This document shows positions 54,405-63,955 of a DNA stretch of 64,000 nucleotides, piece after piece. The DNA is from SURF-21 sp964529285. GTDB lineage: Bacteria > Actinomycetota > Geothermincolia > Geothermincolales > RBG-13-55-18. The notes below the pieces were generated by a model. It was not told the origin of the DNA and did no database searches. It was given only the letters and a program-made list of their open reading frames with translations. The first letter of the stretch is position 1; each line of letters starts with the position of its first letter. The position numbers and the translations under genes are program-made. The stretch is taken from contig CAZGWK010000004.1 in NCBI GenBank assembly GCA_964529285.1, positions 38,418-102,417 on the forward strand, in the 5' to 3' direction.

Positions 54405-56699
54405 ATGAAGGCGGGTTTCGAGGAGGTATTGCAGGAGATAGCGGCGGGCTGGGGGGAGGCGGGGCGCATGACCCACCTGGAGGTCATCCCCGCACGAGCC
54501 GCATCCTACGTGGACATGCCGCAGCACCTGCATCCCCGCCTGGTGGAGGCGCTGGGCAGCATGGGGGTGAGCAGGCTTTACCCGCACCAGGCCAGGGCGC
54601 TCGACCTGGTGCGGGAGGGCCGCCACGTGGTGATATCGACGGGAACCGCCAGCGGTAAGAGCCTCTGCTACCACCTGCCGGTTTACGAGGAGATACTGCG
54701 GAACCCGCCGTCGCGCGCTCTCTATCTCTTTCCCACCAAGGCCCTGGCCCAGGACCAGCTGCGCAGCCTGAAGGAGCTGCAGGGAAGCGAGGTCCGCTCC
54801 GCGACCTACGACGGCGATACCCCAACGGAACTCAGGAGCTGGATAAGGCGCGAGGCGCAGATCGTGCTCTCCAACCCGGACATGCTGCATTTCGGTATCC
54901 TCCCCAATCACCGCCTGTGGAGAGGCTTCTTGAGCCACCTGCGCTACGTGGTGGTTGACGAAGCCCACGTGGCCCGGGGGGTCTTCGGCTCCCACGTGGC
55001 CCAGGTGATAAGGCGGTTGCGGCGCATCGCCGCGCTCTACGGCTCCCACCCGCAGTTCTTCTTCACCAGTGCCACCATCGCCAATCCGGGCCAGCATGCC
55101 GGCAGGCTGGCGGGGCTGGAGGTCGATGGCGTAGAGGACGACTATTCGCCCCGGGGAAGGAAGGTGTTCGCGCTCTGGAACCCTCCGGATATCCTGAGCA
55201 TGGAGGGCGGCGAGATCCACCGCTCCTCCAACCTCGAGACGGCACAGCTGCTCTCCCGCCTCATGCGGCTCGGGGTGCGCACGATCGCCTTTTCGCGCTC
55301 GCGCAAGGCGGCGGAGCTTATCTACGGGTACGTGCAGCGTATCCTGGACTCCAGCGAGAGAGAGCTGGCGGAACGGCTGGCTTCCTACCGGGGGGGCTAC
55401 CTGCCGCAGCAGCGCAGGGAGATAGAACGGCGGCTCTTCGCCGGAGATCTGCTGGCGGTGGCCACCACTAATGCCCTGGAGCTGGGAGTCGATGTCGGGG
55501 AGCTGGAGGCATGCATCATGAACGGATATCCCGGCACCATCGCCAGCACCTGGCAGCAGGCGGGGAGGGCGGGACGCAGGCAGGGGGAGTCCCTGGCTAT
55601 GCTCGTGGGGGCGGACGACCCCCTGGACCAGTACCTCATGCGCCACCCGGACTTCCTCTTCGGCGCCCCCTGCGAGGAAGCGGTGATAGACCTTCGCAAC
55701 CGGCGCATACTCGGAGCCCACCTGGCATGCGCGGCCTACGAGCTGCCGCTGAGGGAAGTTGACGAGGAATACTACGGTGAGGGCATGTGGCGCATCCTGG
55801 AGGAGCTCAAGCGTGACGAGGTGCTGGGGAAGAAAGGCAACCTGTGGTATTATGCGGGCCTGAGCTCGCCCGCCCAGGAGGTGAACCTGCGCTCCGCTTC
55901 CGGCTCGCTGGTCAGCATCGTCGAGGCGGACACGGGTGGCCTGCTGGGGACGGCGGAGGAGGCTAACTGCTTCTTTCACGTCCATCCGGGAGCGGTCTAC
56001 CTCCACCAGGGTGAGTCCTACCTGGTCGAGCAGCTGGACCTGGAGCGCAAGGTTGCCCTGGTGCGCGACGAGGACCTCGATTTCTACACCAACCCCATGG
56101 ACAACACCGACGTCTGCGTGCTCTCTGAAGAGATGCGGCGCGACCCGGGCCCGCAGGCATGCTCCATGCATTACGGCGAGGTGGAGGTGTCCACGAAGGT
56201 GTACGCATACCAGAGGCGGCGCCTGCTGACCCACGAGATCCTCGAGACCCTGGGGCTCGACCTGCCCACGCAGGTATTGAAGACCCGCGCTCTCTGGTAC
56301 ACGTTCCCACTGCAGCGCCTGGCGGCGCTGGACCTCGAAGAGTACGGCCTCGCGGGCGGCCTGCACGCCATGGAACACGCAACCATCGCCATGCTGCCCC
56401 TCTTCGCCATGTGCGACCGTTGGGACATCGGGGGCATGTCCACCGCCTTCCACGGGGACACCGGCCACGCCACCGTCTTCATCTACGACGCCTATCCCGG
56501 CGGAGTGGGTATCGCGGCCCGCGGTTTCGAGCTGGCGGTCCCGCATCTCGGGTCCACCCGGGAGATGGTGCAGAGCTGCTCCTGCATGGAAGGGTGCCCC
56601 TCCTGCATCCACTCTCCAAAGTGCGGCAGCGGCAACGAACCCCTTAACAAATCGGCCGCGGTCCTTCTGCTTAGGCTGCTGGAGGAGGACCTTTCTTGA
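54405..56699 (+). CDS. DEAD/DEAH helicase with DUF1998 (MrfA/YprA type)
   Basis: 764 residues from the ATG at 54405 (GGGAGAGG four bases upstream). Superfamily 2 helicase: Q-like PHQARALDLVREG, Walker A STGTASGKSLCYHLP, DEAH (VVDEAHVARG), SAT (FTSATIANP) and motif VI QQAGRAGRRQG. The C-terminal DUF1998/MZB domain ends with a four-cysteine cluster CSCMEGCPSCIHSPKCGSG. B. subtilis MrfA unwinds 3'-5' DNA and repairs mitomycin C crosslinks with MrfB. No mrfB-like nuclease was seen here. Confidence 0.95.
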   Translation: MKAGFEEVLQEIAAGWGEAGRMTHLEVIPARAASYVDMPQHLHPRLVEALGSMGVSRLYPHQARALDLVREGRHVVISTGTASGKSLCYHLPVYEEILRNPPSRALYLFPTKALAQDQLRSLKELQGSEVRSATYDGDTPTELRSWIRREAQIVLSNPDMLHFGILPNHRLWRGFLSHLRYVVVDEAHVARGVFGSHVAQVIRRLRRIAALYGSHPQFFFTSATIANPGQHAGRLAGLEVDGVEDDYSPRGRKVFALWNPPDILSMEGGEIHRSSNLETAQLLSRLMRLGVRTIAFSRSRKAAELIYGYVQRILDSSERELAERLASYRGGYLPQQRREIERRLFAGDLLAVATTNALELGVDVGELEACIMNGYPGTIASTWQQAGRAGRRQGESLAMLVGADDPLDQYLMRHPDFLFGAPCEEAVIDLRNRRILGAHLACAAYELPLREVDEEYYGEGMWRILEELKRDEVLGKKGNLWYYAGLSSPAQEVNLRSASGSLVSIVEADTGGLLGTAEEANCFFHVHPGAVYLHQGESYLVEQLDLERKVALVRDEDLDFYTNPMDNTDVCVLSEEMRRDPGPQACSMHYGEVEVSTKVYAYQRRRLLTHEILETLGLDLPTQVLKTRALWYTFPLQRLAALDLEEYGLAGGLHAMEHATIAMLPLFAMCDRWDIGGMSTAFHGDTGHATVFIYDAYPGGVGIAARGFELAVPHLGSTREMVQSCSCMEGCPSCIHSPKCGSGNEPLNKSAAVLLLRLLEEDLS

Positions 56700-56766
56700 G
56701 CCTTTTGCCGCCGCCAAAACGCTCTGCTTTCCGGCTTATATTATGGTTAGAGAGGGAGCAACAACT

Positions 56767-56873
56767 TGGGGTCAGGTCTCAAATGTTGACCTTATATGTT
56801 GATTCTATAATTGCAGCATCACTGCATCATTGGTTTCTTCGAAGAAAAGGTCAACATTTGAGACCTGACCCCA
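56767..56873. repeat. REP-like inverted-repeat element 1
   Basis: A perfect 27-base inverted repeat: arms 56767-56793 (TGGGGTCAGGTCTCAAATGT then TGACCTT) and 56847-56873, with a 53-base loop. GGGGTCAGG-type palindromes are known from REP sequences associated with Y1 (RAYT) transposases. No transposase gene is present, so it is a non-autonomous element or remnant. It lies between the helicase and larA. Confidence 0.85.
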
Positions 56874-57004
56874 TTGTGTTGATGTGTGGGCTACTTTAAA
56901 TGACAGGGGTCATAGCTTCGTTTTTCGGTCACCTGGGGTCGGAAAAGAACGAACCGAGTTGTTCATTAAGGCTGCAGCGGCTTGTTTCTGCTACAGTAAA
57001 AAGC

Positions 57005-58294
57005 ATGAAGTTCACGTGGGGATTCGGCAAAGGAGAACAGGAGTTCGAGGTCCCGGATCACCTCTATCTGGGCTCGCTGGAGGGCGTGGCGGTAGAGCCC
57101 CTGCCCGACCTGCGGGAAGCCCTGGAGGAGGCGTTGCAGGACCCCATCGGCTCTCTGCCGCTGGCGGAGCTGGTCCAGCCCGGCGATTCGGTAGCCATAG
57201 CCTGCCCTGATTTCCACCGCCTCTGGGTGCAGTCACGCCGCTGGCTGCCCCTGGTAGCGCAAGCCCTCAATCGGGCGGGCATCGCCAACCGCGACATTAC
57301 CGTGGTCATCGCCAACGGCACCCACGGCAAACCCGGCTACGATGGGATAAAGGCGATCGTCGGCGACGATTTCCCCCACGATATCCGCATAGTCAACCAC
57401 GAATGCGGAGACCCGGCCGTGCTGCATTACCTGGGAAAGACGCCCTACGGGACCCCGGTCTGGGTCAACCGCTACGCGGCAGCGGCCGATCACGTCATCC
57501 TTACCGGGGCCGTCGTGCCCCATACCTTCGCCGGTTACGGGGGAGGGCGCAAAGCGGTGCTGCCGGGCATATCCGGCCTCTCCACCATCCTGGCTAACCA
57601 CAGCCGTGCATTGAGCGACGAGCCCGGCGGCGGAACCCATCCCATGGCCCGCCCCGGCGTGCTCGCCGGCAACCCGGTGCACGAGGACATGCTGGCCGCG
57701 GCGCGCCTGCTCGGACCGCGCTTTATCGTCAACTTCGCCCTGAGCGAGGAGGGAGAGTTCCTGGGGGTCTTCGCGGGCGACCTGGTGCGCGCCCACCAAA
57801 AGGGATGCGCTTTCGTCTCAGAGGCCTTCCGGGTGGAGACCCCCGCCAGGGGCGACATCGTGGTGGCCTCGCGGGGCGGTTTCCCCATGGACCTCACCTT
57901 CTACCAGGCATTCCAATCGAACGCCAACGCGCGGGCGGCCCTGCGCGAAGACGGCGATGGGGTCCTGATCATGGTGGGGGAGTGCACGGACGGCCTGGGG
58001 CCCTACGAATTCCACCACTGGTTCGACCTGGGGGGAGCGGACGAGATCGAGGCAGAGCTGCGGCGCGCTTTCACCGTTTCGGGTTTCGTGGTCTTCCGGG
58101 CGGCGCTGCTTCACCGCCAGGCGAAAAAAGTGATGCTGGTCTCGAGCCTCGATCCGGAGGTGGTGAGCCGCATCGGCATCGTTCCCCATGCGAGCATAAG
58201 CGAGGCCCTGCGAGATGCCATGGATACGGCTCCTGGCGGCAAAGTCCTGCTCATGCCCCATGCCTCGCAGACCATCCCGCAGCCGGTCTGTTAA
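57005..58294 (+). CDS. larA: Nickel-dependent lactate racemase
   Basis: 429 residues from the ATG at 57005 (MKFTWGFGKG); the frame runs back to 56900 but that part is not conserved, and no good ribosome site precedes either start. LarA interconverts D- and L-lactate (family members use other 2-hydroxy acids) with the nickel-pincer cofactor. Catalytic residues are in place: H107 (NGTHG), H173 (VVPHTFAGYGGG) and the cofactor-bound lysine K183 (GRKAVLPG), offset by one from the L. plantarum enzyme. It converges on the larC/larE genes. Confidence 0.95.
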   Translation: MKFTWGFGKGEQEFEVPDHLYLGSLEGVAVEPLPDLREALEEALQDPIGSLPLAELVQPGDSVAIACPDFHRLWVQSRRWLPLVAQALNRAGIANRDITVVIANGTHGKPGYDGIKAIVGDDFPHDIRIVNHECGDPAVLHYLGKTPYGTPVWVNRYAAAADHVILTGAVVPHTFAGYGGGRKAVLPGISGLSTILANHSRALSDEPGGGTHPMARPGVLAGNPVHEDMLAAARLLGPRFIVNFALSEEGEFLGVFAGDLVRAHQKGCAFVSEAFRVETPARGDIVVASRGGFPMDLTFYQAFQSNANARAALREDGDGVLIMVGECTDGLGPYEFHHWFDLGGADEIEAELRRAFTVSGFVVFRAALLHRQAKKVMLVSSLDPEVVSRIGIVPHASISEALRDAMDTAPGGKVLLMPHASQTIPQPVC

Positions 58295-58297
58295 CGG

Positions 58298-58762
58298 CTA
58301 GCGGGGTGAGCTCACGATGGCCTCTACGGCCTGCGCCGGTTCCTCGCAGCGTACGATCCTTTCGTCGGGTACGCCCTTGCTGGCGATATCCCAGCTGGAG
58401 AGGGCTACCACCCTCTTGCCCATCTTGAGTGCCATGGCGATCTCTGAGAGCGTTCCGTATTCGCCCCCCACCGCGATGACCGCGTCCGCCGTGCGTACGA
58501 TTATAGCGTTGCGCGCCTGTCCCATGTCCGTTGCGAGCGCGTAATCCACGAAGGGATTGGCGTCGCCGCGGAAAGGGCCGGGCAGTACGCCGATGGTGGT
58601 CCCGCCCTCCTCTTTGGCTCCCCGGCACGCGGCTTCCATGACCCCGCCCAGACCGCCGCATATGATTATCGCGCCGTTTTGCGCCAGACGGCTCCCCACT
58701 TCGAAAGCCAGGCGCTCCTCTTCCTCGCTGCAGAACTGGCCGCCTATGACTCCCACGTACAT
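58298..58762 (-). CDS. TIGR00725/LOG-like Rossmann protein
   Basis: 154 residues. Single Rossmann domain related to the lysine-decarboxylase-like/LOG family: VGVIGGQFCSEEE at the start, IICGGLGGVMEAACRGAKE and AVGGEYGTLSEIAMAL, which match the GGGxGTxxE-type nucleotide-binding loop. Relatives hydrolyse nucleoside monophosphates or have unknown roles. Its stop is three bases from the larA stop, and it is 36 bases downstream of larC, so it may be part of the lar transcript. Confidence 0.88.
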   Translation of the reverse strand: MYVGVIGGQFCSEEEERLAFEVGSRLAQNGAIIICGGLGGVMEAACRGAKEEGGTTIGVLPGPFRGDANPFVDYALATDMGQARNAIIVRTADAVIAVGGEYGTLSEIAMALKMGKRVVALSSWDIASKGVPDERIVRCEEPAQAVEAIVSSPR

Positions 58763-58798
58763 GCTGCGATTACCTCCTCCAGACTGTGAGCATCCTGG

Positions 58799-60010
58799 TC
58801 ATTGCGGTTTTTCCCGCTCTTCCCCCCTGCGCTGCGCCAGCAGGTCGCGTGCCGCCTCCTCGGCGGCTGCATAGACGTCCTTGAGCGGGACGCCCGAAGT
58901 CACCGCGGCCTTGCGGCAGTCCTCGTATTCGGGAGCGATGTTCACCTGTTTGCCCTCCTGCCGGGCAAGTTTCACGCGCAGGCGGCCGTAGGGCGTCTCC
59001 ACCTGGACGATCTCGCGGTCCAGGTACTCCTTGTCGACTTCCGAGATGCGCATGCCCAGCGTCTTGGTCTCGGCGAAAACGACCTCTTTTATCTCTTCCT
59101 CCCGCGCGGGCGGAGCGAGTACCTTCAGGGTGACCGCGGGGCGTGACTTCTTCATCTGGATGGGATAGAGCCACACGTCCTCGGCGCCCGCCTCGAAAAG
59201 CTTCTCAACCACGTAGGGATACAGCTCGGGGTTCATGTCGTCAATATTGGTAGATAATACCAGGCGACGCTCCCTGGAGCGGCCCCGCACGGCGCCCTCA
59301 CGCTCTCCCAGGAACGCCCGCAGGAGGTTGGGTATCTCCAGGTCCCTGTCGCCGGCACCGTAGCCGATGGACTGAATGCGCATGGGCGGGAGCAGGCAGA
59401 ATTCTGCCGCGAGCGCCGCCGCGATGGCCGCGCCGGTGGGCGTGACGAGTTCCGTGGGGATGCCGCTGGAATATACCGGCACGTCCTTCAATATCTCTAC
59501 CACGGCGGGAGCGGGTACGGGCAGTATGCCGTGGTGGGTCTTGATCATGCCCGTGCCCATGGGCAGTGGCGAACAGAGCAGTTCCTCCACGCCGAGATGC
59601 TCGAGCCCCACCGCCGTACCCACCACGTCCACCAGGGTGTCCGCGCTCCCCAGTTCGTGGAAGTGGACCTGGTCGATACTGCGCGAGTGGATGCGGCTTT
59701 CCGCCTCGGCGATGAGGGCGAAGATGAGCTGGCTCTTCTCCTTTACGCCCCCGGGCAGGCTGCTTGCCTCGATGAGGCTCTTGATGTGGGCATAAGTCCT
59801 GACCACCCCGCGCTCCGGCGCCCTGACATGGACCTTGACGGCGCCGATGCTCTTGCGCTCGGTCCGGTTGGCGCTCACCTCCACCTCGCTGAGTCCCAGC
59901 TTGGAGGCCACCGAGCGGTACGCCTCCAGGGGAACGCCCAGGTCGGCCAGTGCGCCGAGCATCATGTCGCCGCTTATCCCGGCGAAGGCGTCAAGATAAA
60001 GGGTCTTCAT
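58799..60010 (-). CDS. larC: Nickel-pincer cofactor cyclometallase LarC
   Basis: 403 residues from the ATG at 60010, with GGAGAGAC upstream; the ATG at 60070 is less likely. CTP-dependent nickel insertase. Motifs: LYLDAFAGISGDMMLGAL, FHELGSADTLVDVVG, THHGILPVPAPA and TNIDDMNPELYPYV. In L. plantarum this product needs a programmed frameshift joining larC1 and larC2; here both halves are one uninterrupted frame. It is 8 bases downstream of larE. Confidence 0.96.
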   Translation of the reverse strand: MKTLYLDAFAGISGDMMLGALADLGVPLEAYRSVASKLGLSEVEVSANRTERKSIGAVKVHVRAPERGVVRTYAHIKSLIEASSLPGGVKEKSQLIFALIAEAESRIHSRSIDQVHFHELGSADTLVDVVGTAVGLEHLGVEELLCSPLPMGTGMIKTHHGILPVPAPAVVEILKDVPVYSSGIPTELVTPTGAAIAAALAAEFCLLPPMRIQSIGYGAGDRDLEIPNLLRAFLGEREGAVRGRSRERRLVLSTNIDDMNPELYPYVVEKLFEAGAEDVWLYPIQMKKSRPAVTLKVLAPPAREEEIKEVVFAETKTLGMRISEVDKEYLDREIVQVETPYGRLRVKLARQEGKQVNIAPEYEDCRKAAVTSGVPLKDVYAAAEEAARDLLAQRRGEEREKPQ

Positions 60011-60018
60011 GTCTCTCC

Positions 60019-60897
60019 TCAACCCCTGCCCCCCCGCGTACCCTCTCCGTCGTCGTACAGGGTACGACATCTGCCTGCGGGGCCGCTCCCGTCCATGCTG
60101 CCGCTGCGATAACCCTCCAGGTCTAGCATTATGCGCCGGAAACCCAGGCCCCGCAACTTCTTCACCGCCGACTCGCGCTTGTCCTTCCCCTCGAACACCT
60201 TCAACTCTTCCGCAGCAGCCTCGATGCGGGCAGTGCGGGGGTCGTGCAGCCTTACCCTCACCTGGCGCAGCCCCAGGCCCTCCAGCGCTTCTTCCGCGGC
60301 GTCCACCCTGCGGATAAGCCCTCGCTCCAAGGCCATGCCGTAGGGAAAGCGCGTGGCCAGACAGGGCCGCGAGGGTGCGTCCCAGTTGGGAAGGCCCGCT
60401 TCCCTTGCCAGCTTGCGGATATCGTCCTTGCTTAGCCCGGCCTCTTCGAGAGGGCTGGATACACCCAGTTCGGCCGATGCCCGCCGCCCCGGGCGGTGGG
60501 CTCCCGCGTCATCCAGGTTGGAGCCCTCGAGGACGGCCTCCCACCCCTCCCGCGCGGCCATGTCCTGCAGGAGGCGCAGGCGGAATATCTTGCAGACATA
60601 GCAGCGGTCGGGGGGATTGTTCTCGAATCCGGAAAGGGAGAGCTCGTCTGCCTCGACGACTTGCAGCGGAAATCCCACATACCCGGCGATGGAAACGGCC
60701 CGCTCCAGTTCCCGCGGGGGGAGCAGGGGTGAGTCTAATACCACCGCTTTCATGCGGTCTCCCAGTGCCTCGCGGACCTGGTGGGCCAGGAGAGTGGAAT
60801 CCACCCCGCCGCTGTATGCCACCAGCGCCGAAGGGAAGGAAGAGGCTGTTTCCCGCAGCCTCCGCAGTTTGCCCTCAATGGAACCGTCCATGGCCAC
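60019..60897 (-). CDS. larE: Pyridinium-3,5-biscarboxylate sulfur transferase LarE
   Basis: 292 residues. PP-loop ATPase with SGGVDSTLL (29-37). Cysteines are C99 and C102 in PDRCYVCK and C179 in SRPCLATRF. C179 corresponds to the sacrificial cysteine of L. plantarum LarE. The three-cysteine set is the one that holds a [4Fe-4S] cluster in LarE homologues that transfer sulfur without self-sacrifice. First gene of the larE-larC-TIGR00725 unit. larB, which makes the precursor, is not in this window. Confidence 0.94.
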   Translation of the reverse strand: MAMDGSIEGKLRRLRETASSFPSALVAYSGGVDSTLLAHQVREALGDRMKAVVLDSPLLPPRELERAVSIAGYVGFPLQVVEADELSLSGFENNPPDRCYVCKIFRLRLLQDMAAREGWEAVLEGSNLDDAGAHRPGRRASAELGVSSPLEEAGLSKDDIRKLAREAGLPNWDAPSRPCLATRFPYGMALERGLIRRVDAAEEALEGLGLRQVRVRLHDPRTARIEAAAEELKVFEGKDKRESAVKKLRGLGFRRIMLDLEGYRSGSMDGSGPAGRCRTLYDDGEGTRGGRG

Positions 60898-60924
60898 ACC
60901 TCGATTTTATATGAGTATATCACC

Positions 60925-61100
60925 CATGGGGTCAGCCCCGGACATGGGACATTTCTGTCCCGATCATGGGGTCAGCCCCGGAAATGGGACAAACGCGGTA
61001 AAGCAAAAGAGCCATGCGTGGCATCAGGCCCGAGACATCGACCCGGGTCCTGATCGGTCTTGTTTGCGTATAATGTCCCATGTCCGGGGCTGACCCCATT
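60925..61100. repeat. REP-like repeat element 2
   Basis: ATGGGGTCAGCCCCGGACAT then GGGACA occurs at 60926-60951 and, with one change, at 60966-60990 as direct copies. An inverted copy lies at 61073-61100. It shares the ATGGGGTCAG end with element 1 but not the inner sequence. Located in the divergent gap between larE and the DUF4446 gene; a TATAAT-like string falls at about 61069-61074. Confidence 0.85.
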
Positions 61101-61152
61101 ACGGCTTTCGAGTGTGGTATCCTCTTCTTTGAAAGGAGGCATCACTCCCGAA

Positions 61153-61749
61153 ATGGATACCTTGAGAGACAATGCCGGCGTGCTCATAACCCTGTTGTTC
61201 TTGGTGGACGCGCTGCTCGTAGCGGGCATCTTCGTTCTCTTTCGCCAACTTTCACTCATGCGCCGCAACGTGACCATTCTCAAGCGAGGCGTGGAGGGCA
61301 GCAGCCTGGTGGACAAGGTAGCCTCCCAAGCAGTTCAGATAGAGGACATCTACACCCTGCTGGACGAACAGGCAGCGCAGAAGGACTACCTTACCGAAGT
61401 CCTCGCGGGCACGCTGCAGCGCATCTCCGTCGTTCGTTACGATGCTTTCGATGATATGGGCGGCAAGCTGAGCTACTCCGTTACCATGCTGGACGAGAAC
61501 GGCGACGGCGTCATATTCACATCCATATACGGCCGCAACGAGAACCGTACCTACGCCAAGGCGGTGCGTGCCGGGAACTCGGCTCACGTACTCTCGCGGG
61601 AGGAAGCCGAGTCCCTGCACAGAGCGCTGAGCGTGAAGCCCCCACTCATCCGTTCCAGGAAGGGACGGGCAAAGCCATACGACATGCAGGCTTCGCCGGA
61701 TGAGGGCGGCATCTCCTCCAGGGAGGAGGACGGTTCTTGGGTGATCTGA
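61153..61749 (+). CDS. DUF4446 family membrane protein
   Basis: 198 residues from the ATG at 61153; GGAGG lies 13 bases upstream, which is long. A rare ATC start closer to it or the in-frame ATG at 61060 (inside the REP-like repeat) are alternatives. One N-terminal TM (about 9-31), then a coiled-coil-like segment and a domain reading RISVVRYDAFDDMGGKLSYSV and GVIFTSIYGRNENRTYAK, typical of DUF4446. Function unknown; the family often lies near parB or serS in Gram-positive genomes. Confidence 0.85.
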   Translation: MDTLRDNAGVLITLLFLVDALLVAGIFVLFRQLSLMRRNVTILKRGVEGSSLVDKVASQAVQIEDIYTLLDEQAAQKDYLTEVLAGTLQRISVVRYDAFDDMGGKLSYSVTMLDENGDGVIFTSIYGRNENRTYAKAVRAGNSAHVLSREEAESLHRALSVKPPLIRSRKGRAKPYDMQASPDEGGISSREEDGSWVI

Positions 61750-62609
61750 CCTCGCCCTTCAGCTGCCGCAGCGTTTCGTACCTGGGGCCGCCGGGCACCT
61801 TCACCGAGGAGGCGCTGCAGAACTGGCGCGGTCTTGACTACGAGGAGGCTATCCCTTTCCCCACCGTGGAGGAAACCATCCTCGCCGTGGAGGACGGGGT
61901 GACGGACAAGGCCGTGGTGCCCATCGAGAACTCCATCGAGGGGTCCGTGAACGCCACCCTGGACAGCCTGGCTTTCGGGGACGGGGTGCTCATCCAGGGC
62001 GAGAAGGTATGCGGGGTAAGACACTACCTCCTTGCCCGGGACGGCACGGGCCTGGACGCCGTGAAGAAGGTGATCTCGCACCCCCAGGCGGCGGCGCAGT
62101 GCCGCAGGCACCTGGCGGAACTGCTGCCGGGCGTGGAGGTGGAGGCGGCCAACAGCACTTCCGAGGCGGCGATGCGAGCGGCGCGGTCGGAAGAGCCGGC
62201 TGCCGCCCTGGGCAGCAGGCTGGCGGCGGAACTGTACGGGCTGGAGGTGCTGCGCGAAGGCATAGAGGACCACTCCGGAAACAGCACCCGCTTCGTCCTG
62301 TTGGGCAGGGAAAAGATGCCCCCCACCGGCAGCGACAAGACCTCCATGGTATGCTTCATCTTCCAGGACCGTCCGGGAATGCTCCTGCAGATACTGCAGG
62401 AGTTCGCCTACCGTTACATAAACCTGACCAAGATAGAATCGCGCCCCACCAAAGAGGTGCTGGGCGAGTACTGCTTCTTCATCGATTGCGAGGGCCACGA
62501 GGAGGACGAGGGAGTGGCATCGGCGATGAAATGCCTGGTGTGCAAGCTGCCCCGGGTGAAGCTCCTGGGGTCTTATCCCGCGTACGCAGAGGAGAGCGAG
62601 GATGCTTGA
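61737..62609 (+). CDS. pheA: Prephenate dehydratase
   Basis: 290 residues, TTG start overlapping the DUF4446 end, with GGAGGAGGA upstream. Makes phenylpyruvate for phenylalanine. Substrate-binding halves: SYLGPPGTFTEEAL, VVPIENSIEGSVN and the catalytic TRF motif in GNSTRFVLLG. The C-terminal ACT domain has ESRPTKEVLGEYCFFIDCEG, the allosteric Phe-binding signature. It overlaps serS by eight bases. Confidence 0.96.
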   Translation: MGDLTSPFSCRSVSYLGPPGTFTEEALQNWRGLDYEEAIPFPTVEETILAVEDGVTDKAVVPIENSIEGSVNATLDSLAFGDGVLIQGEKVCGVRHYLLARDGTGLDAVKKVISHPQAAAQCRRHLAELLPGVEVEAANSTSEAAMRAARSEEPAAALGSRLAAELYGLEVLREGIEDHSGNSTRFVLLGREKMPPTGSDKTSMVCFIFQDRPGMLLQILQEFAYRYINLTKIESRPTKEVLGEYCFFIDCEGHEEDEGVASAMKCLVCKLPRVKLLGSYPAYAEESEDA

Positions 62610-63879
62610 GCTGAGGTTCATAAGGGATCACGCGGACGCGGTACGCAAAGCCGCGCAGGACCGCGGGCTCGATATATCTCTGGACGAGCTGTTGGAGCTG
62701 GACCACGACCGCCGCTCACTGCTCACGCAGCTGGAGGAAAAACGCGCGCGCCACAAGCAGGGCAACAAGGAGATAGGCGAGCTCGTAAGAAGCGGTAAGG
62801 ATGCCGGCGCCCTGCGCGAGGAGATGGGCGCGCTGAGCGAGGAAATAAAAGCCCTGGAGTCCGAGGTAGACGGACTGGACGGGCGCATGCACGAGATACT
62901 GATCTGGATACCTAACATCCCCCACGAATCCGTTCCCGTGGGGCTGGACGAGACCTTCAACCAGGAGGTGCGCCGCTGGGGGGAACCACCCGAGTTCGCC
63001 TTCCAGCCCTTCCCCCACTGGGAGCTGGGTGAGCAGCTGGACATCCTGGATTTCCAGCGCGGGGTCAAGATAGCCGAATCGCGCTTCACGCTGCTCAAGG
63101 GGGCGGGCGCCTTGCTGGAGAGGGCGCTGGTCAATTTCATGCTCGACCTGCACACCCGCGAGCACGGCTACACCGAGGTTTTCCCCCCTATCCTCACCAA
63201 CGAGGAGAGCATGTTCACCACCGGGCAGCTCCCCAAGCTTAAGGACGATATGTACGTATGCAGGGACGACGTGCTTTACCTCATACCCACCGCCGAGGTG
63301 CCGGTGACGAACATCTACCGCGACGAGACGCTTGCGGAGGAGGACCTGCCCATCTATTGCTGCGCCTACACCCCCTGCTTCCGCCGCGAGGCGGGCTCGT
63401 ACGGCAAGGACACCAAGGGACTCATCCGCCAGCACCAGTTCAACAAGGTGGAGATGGTGAAGTTCGTACACCCCGACACCTCCTTCGACGAGCTCGAGAA
63501 GCTTACCGCCGATGCCGAGGACGTGCTCAAGCGCCTGGGTTTGCCCTACCGCGTGGTAGTCCTCGCCACCGGCGACCTCTCCTTCTCGGCCGCCAAGTGC
63601 TACGACCTGGAGGTGTGGCTGCCTTCCTACGCGGATTACAAGGAGATCTCCTCCTGCTCGAACTTCACCGATTTCCAGGCCCGCCGGGGCAACATCCGCT
63701 TCCGGCCGGCGAAGAAGGGCAAGTCGCGACACGTCCACACCCTCAACGGCTCGGGGGTGGCCATCGGGCGCACGGTAGCCGCCATCCTGGAGAACTACCA
63801 GCAGGAGGACGGCAGCGTGGCGGTACCCGAAGCGCTGCGTCCCTACATGCACGGCATGGAGGCCATCTCCCTGCATTAG
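62602..63879 (+). CDS. serS: Seryl-tRNA synthetase
   Basis: 425 residues. N-terminal coiled-coil arm (about 28-105) that grips the tRNA-Ser long arm, then the class II core: motif 1 around LLERALVNFMLDLH, motif 2 CCAYTPCFRREAGSYGKDTKG and motif 3 LNGSGVAIGRTVAAILENYQ. The ATG overlaps pheA, so translation is coupled. A tRNA-Ser gene begins 76 bases downstream. Confidence 0.98.
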   Translation: MLELRFIRDHADAVRKAAQDRGLDISLDELLELDHDRRSLLTQLEEKRARHKQGNKEIGELVRSGKDAGALREEMGALSEEIKALESEVDGLDGRMHEILIWIPNIPHESVPVGLDETFNQEVRRWGEPPEFAFQPFPHWELGEQLDILDFQRGVKIAESRFTLLKGAGALLERALVNFMLDLHTREHGYTEVFPPILTNEESMFTTGQLPKLKDDMYVCRDDVLYLIPTAEVPVTNIYRDETLAEEDLPIYCCAYTPCFRREAGSYGKDTKGLIRQHQFNKVEMVKFVHPDTSFDELEKLTADAEDVLKRLGLPYRVVVLATGDLSFSAAKCYDLEVWLPSYADYKEISSCSNFTDFQARRGNIRFRPAKKGKSRHVHTLNGSGVAIGRTVAAILENYQQEDGSVAVPEALRPYMHGMEAISLH

Positions 63880-63955
63880 GCGCAAAGAAAAAACCTGGGC
63901 ATGTTGATCAACCATTCGATTTACTAAAGCTATCCTCGCCTTTAAAATGAACCAC

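Noticed and set aside
54315..56717. 800-codon open frame on the minus strand opposite the helicase
   Set aside because: It is a GC-driven shadow of a clearly conserved plus-strand helicase. Its translation is rich in His, Arg and Gln and shows no domain.
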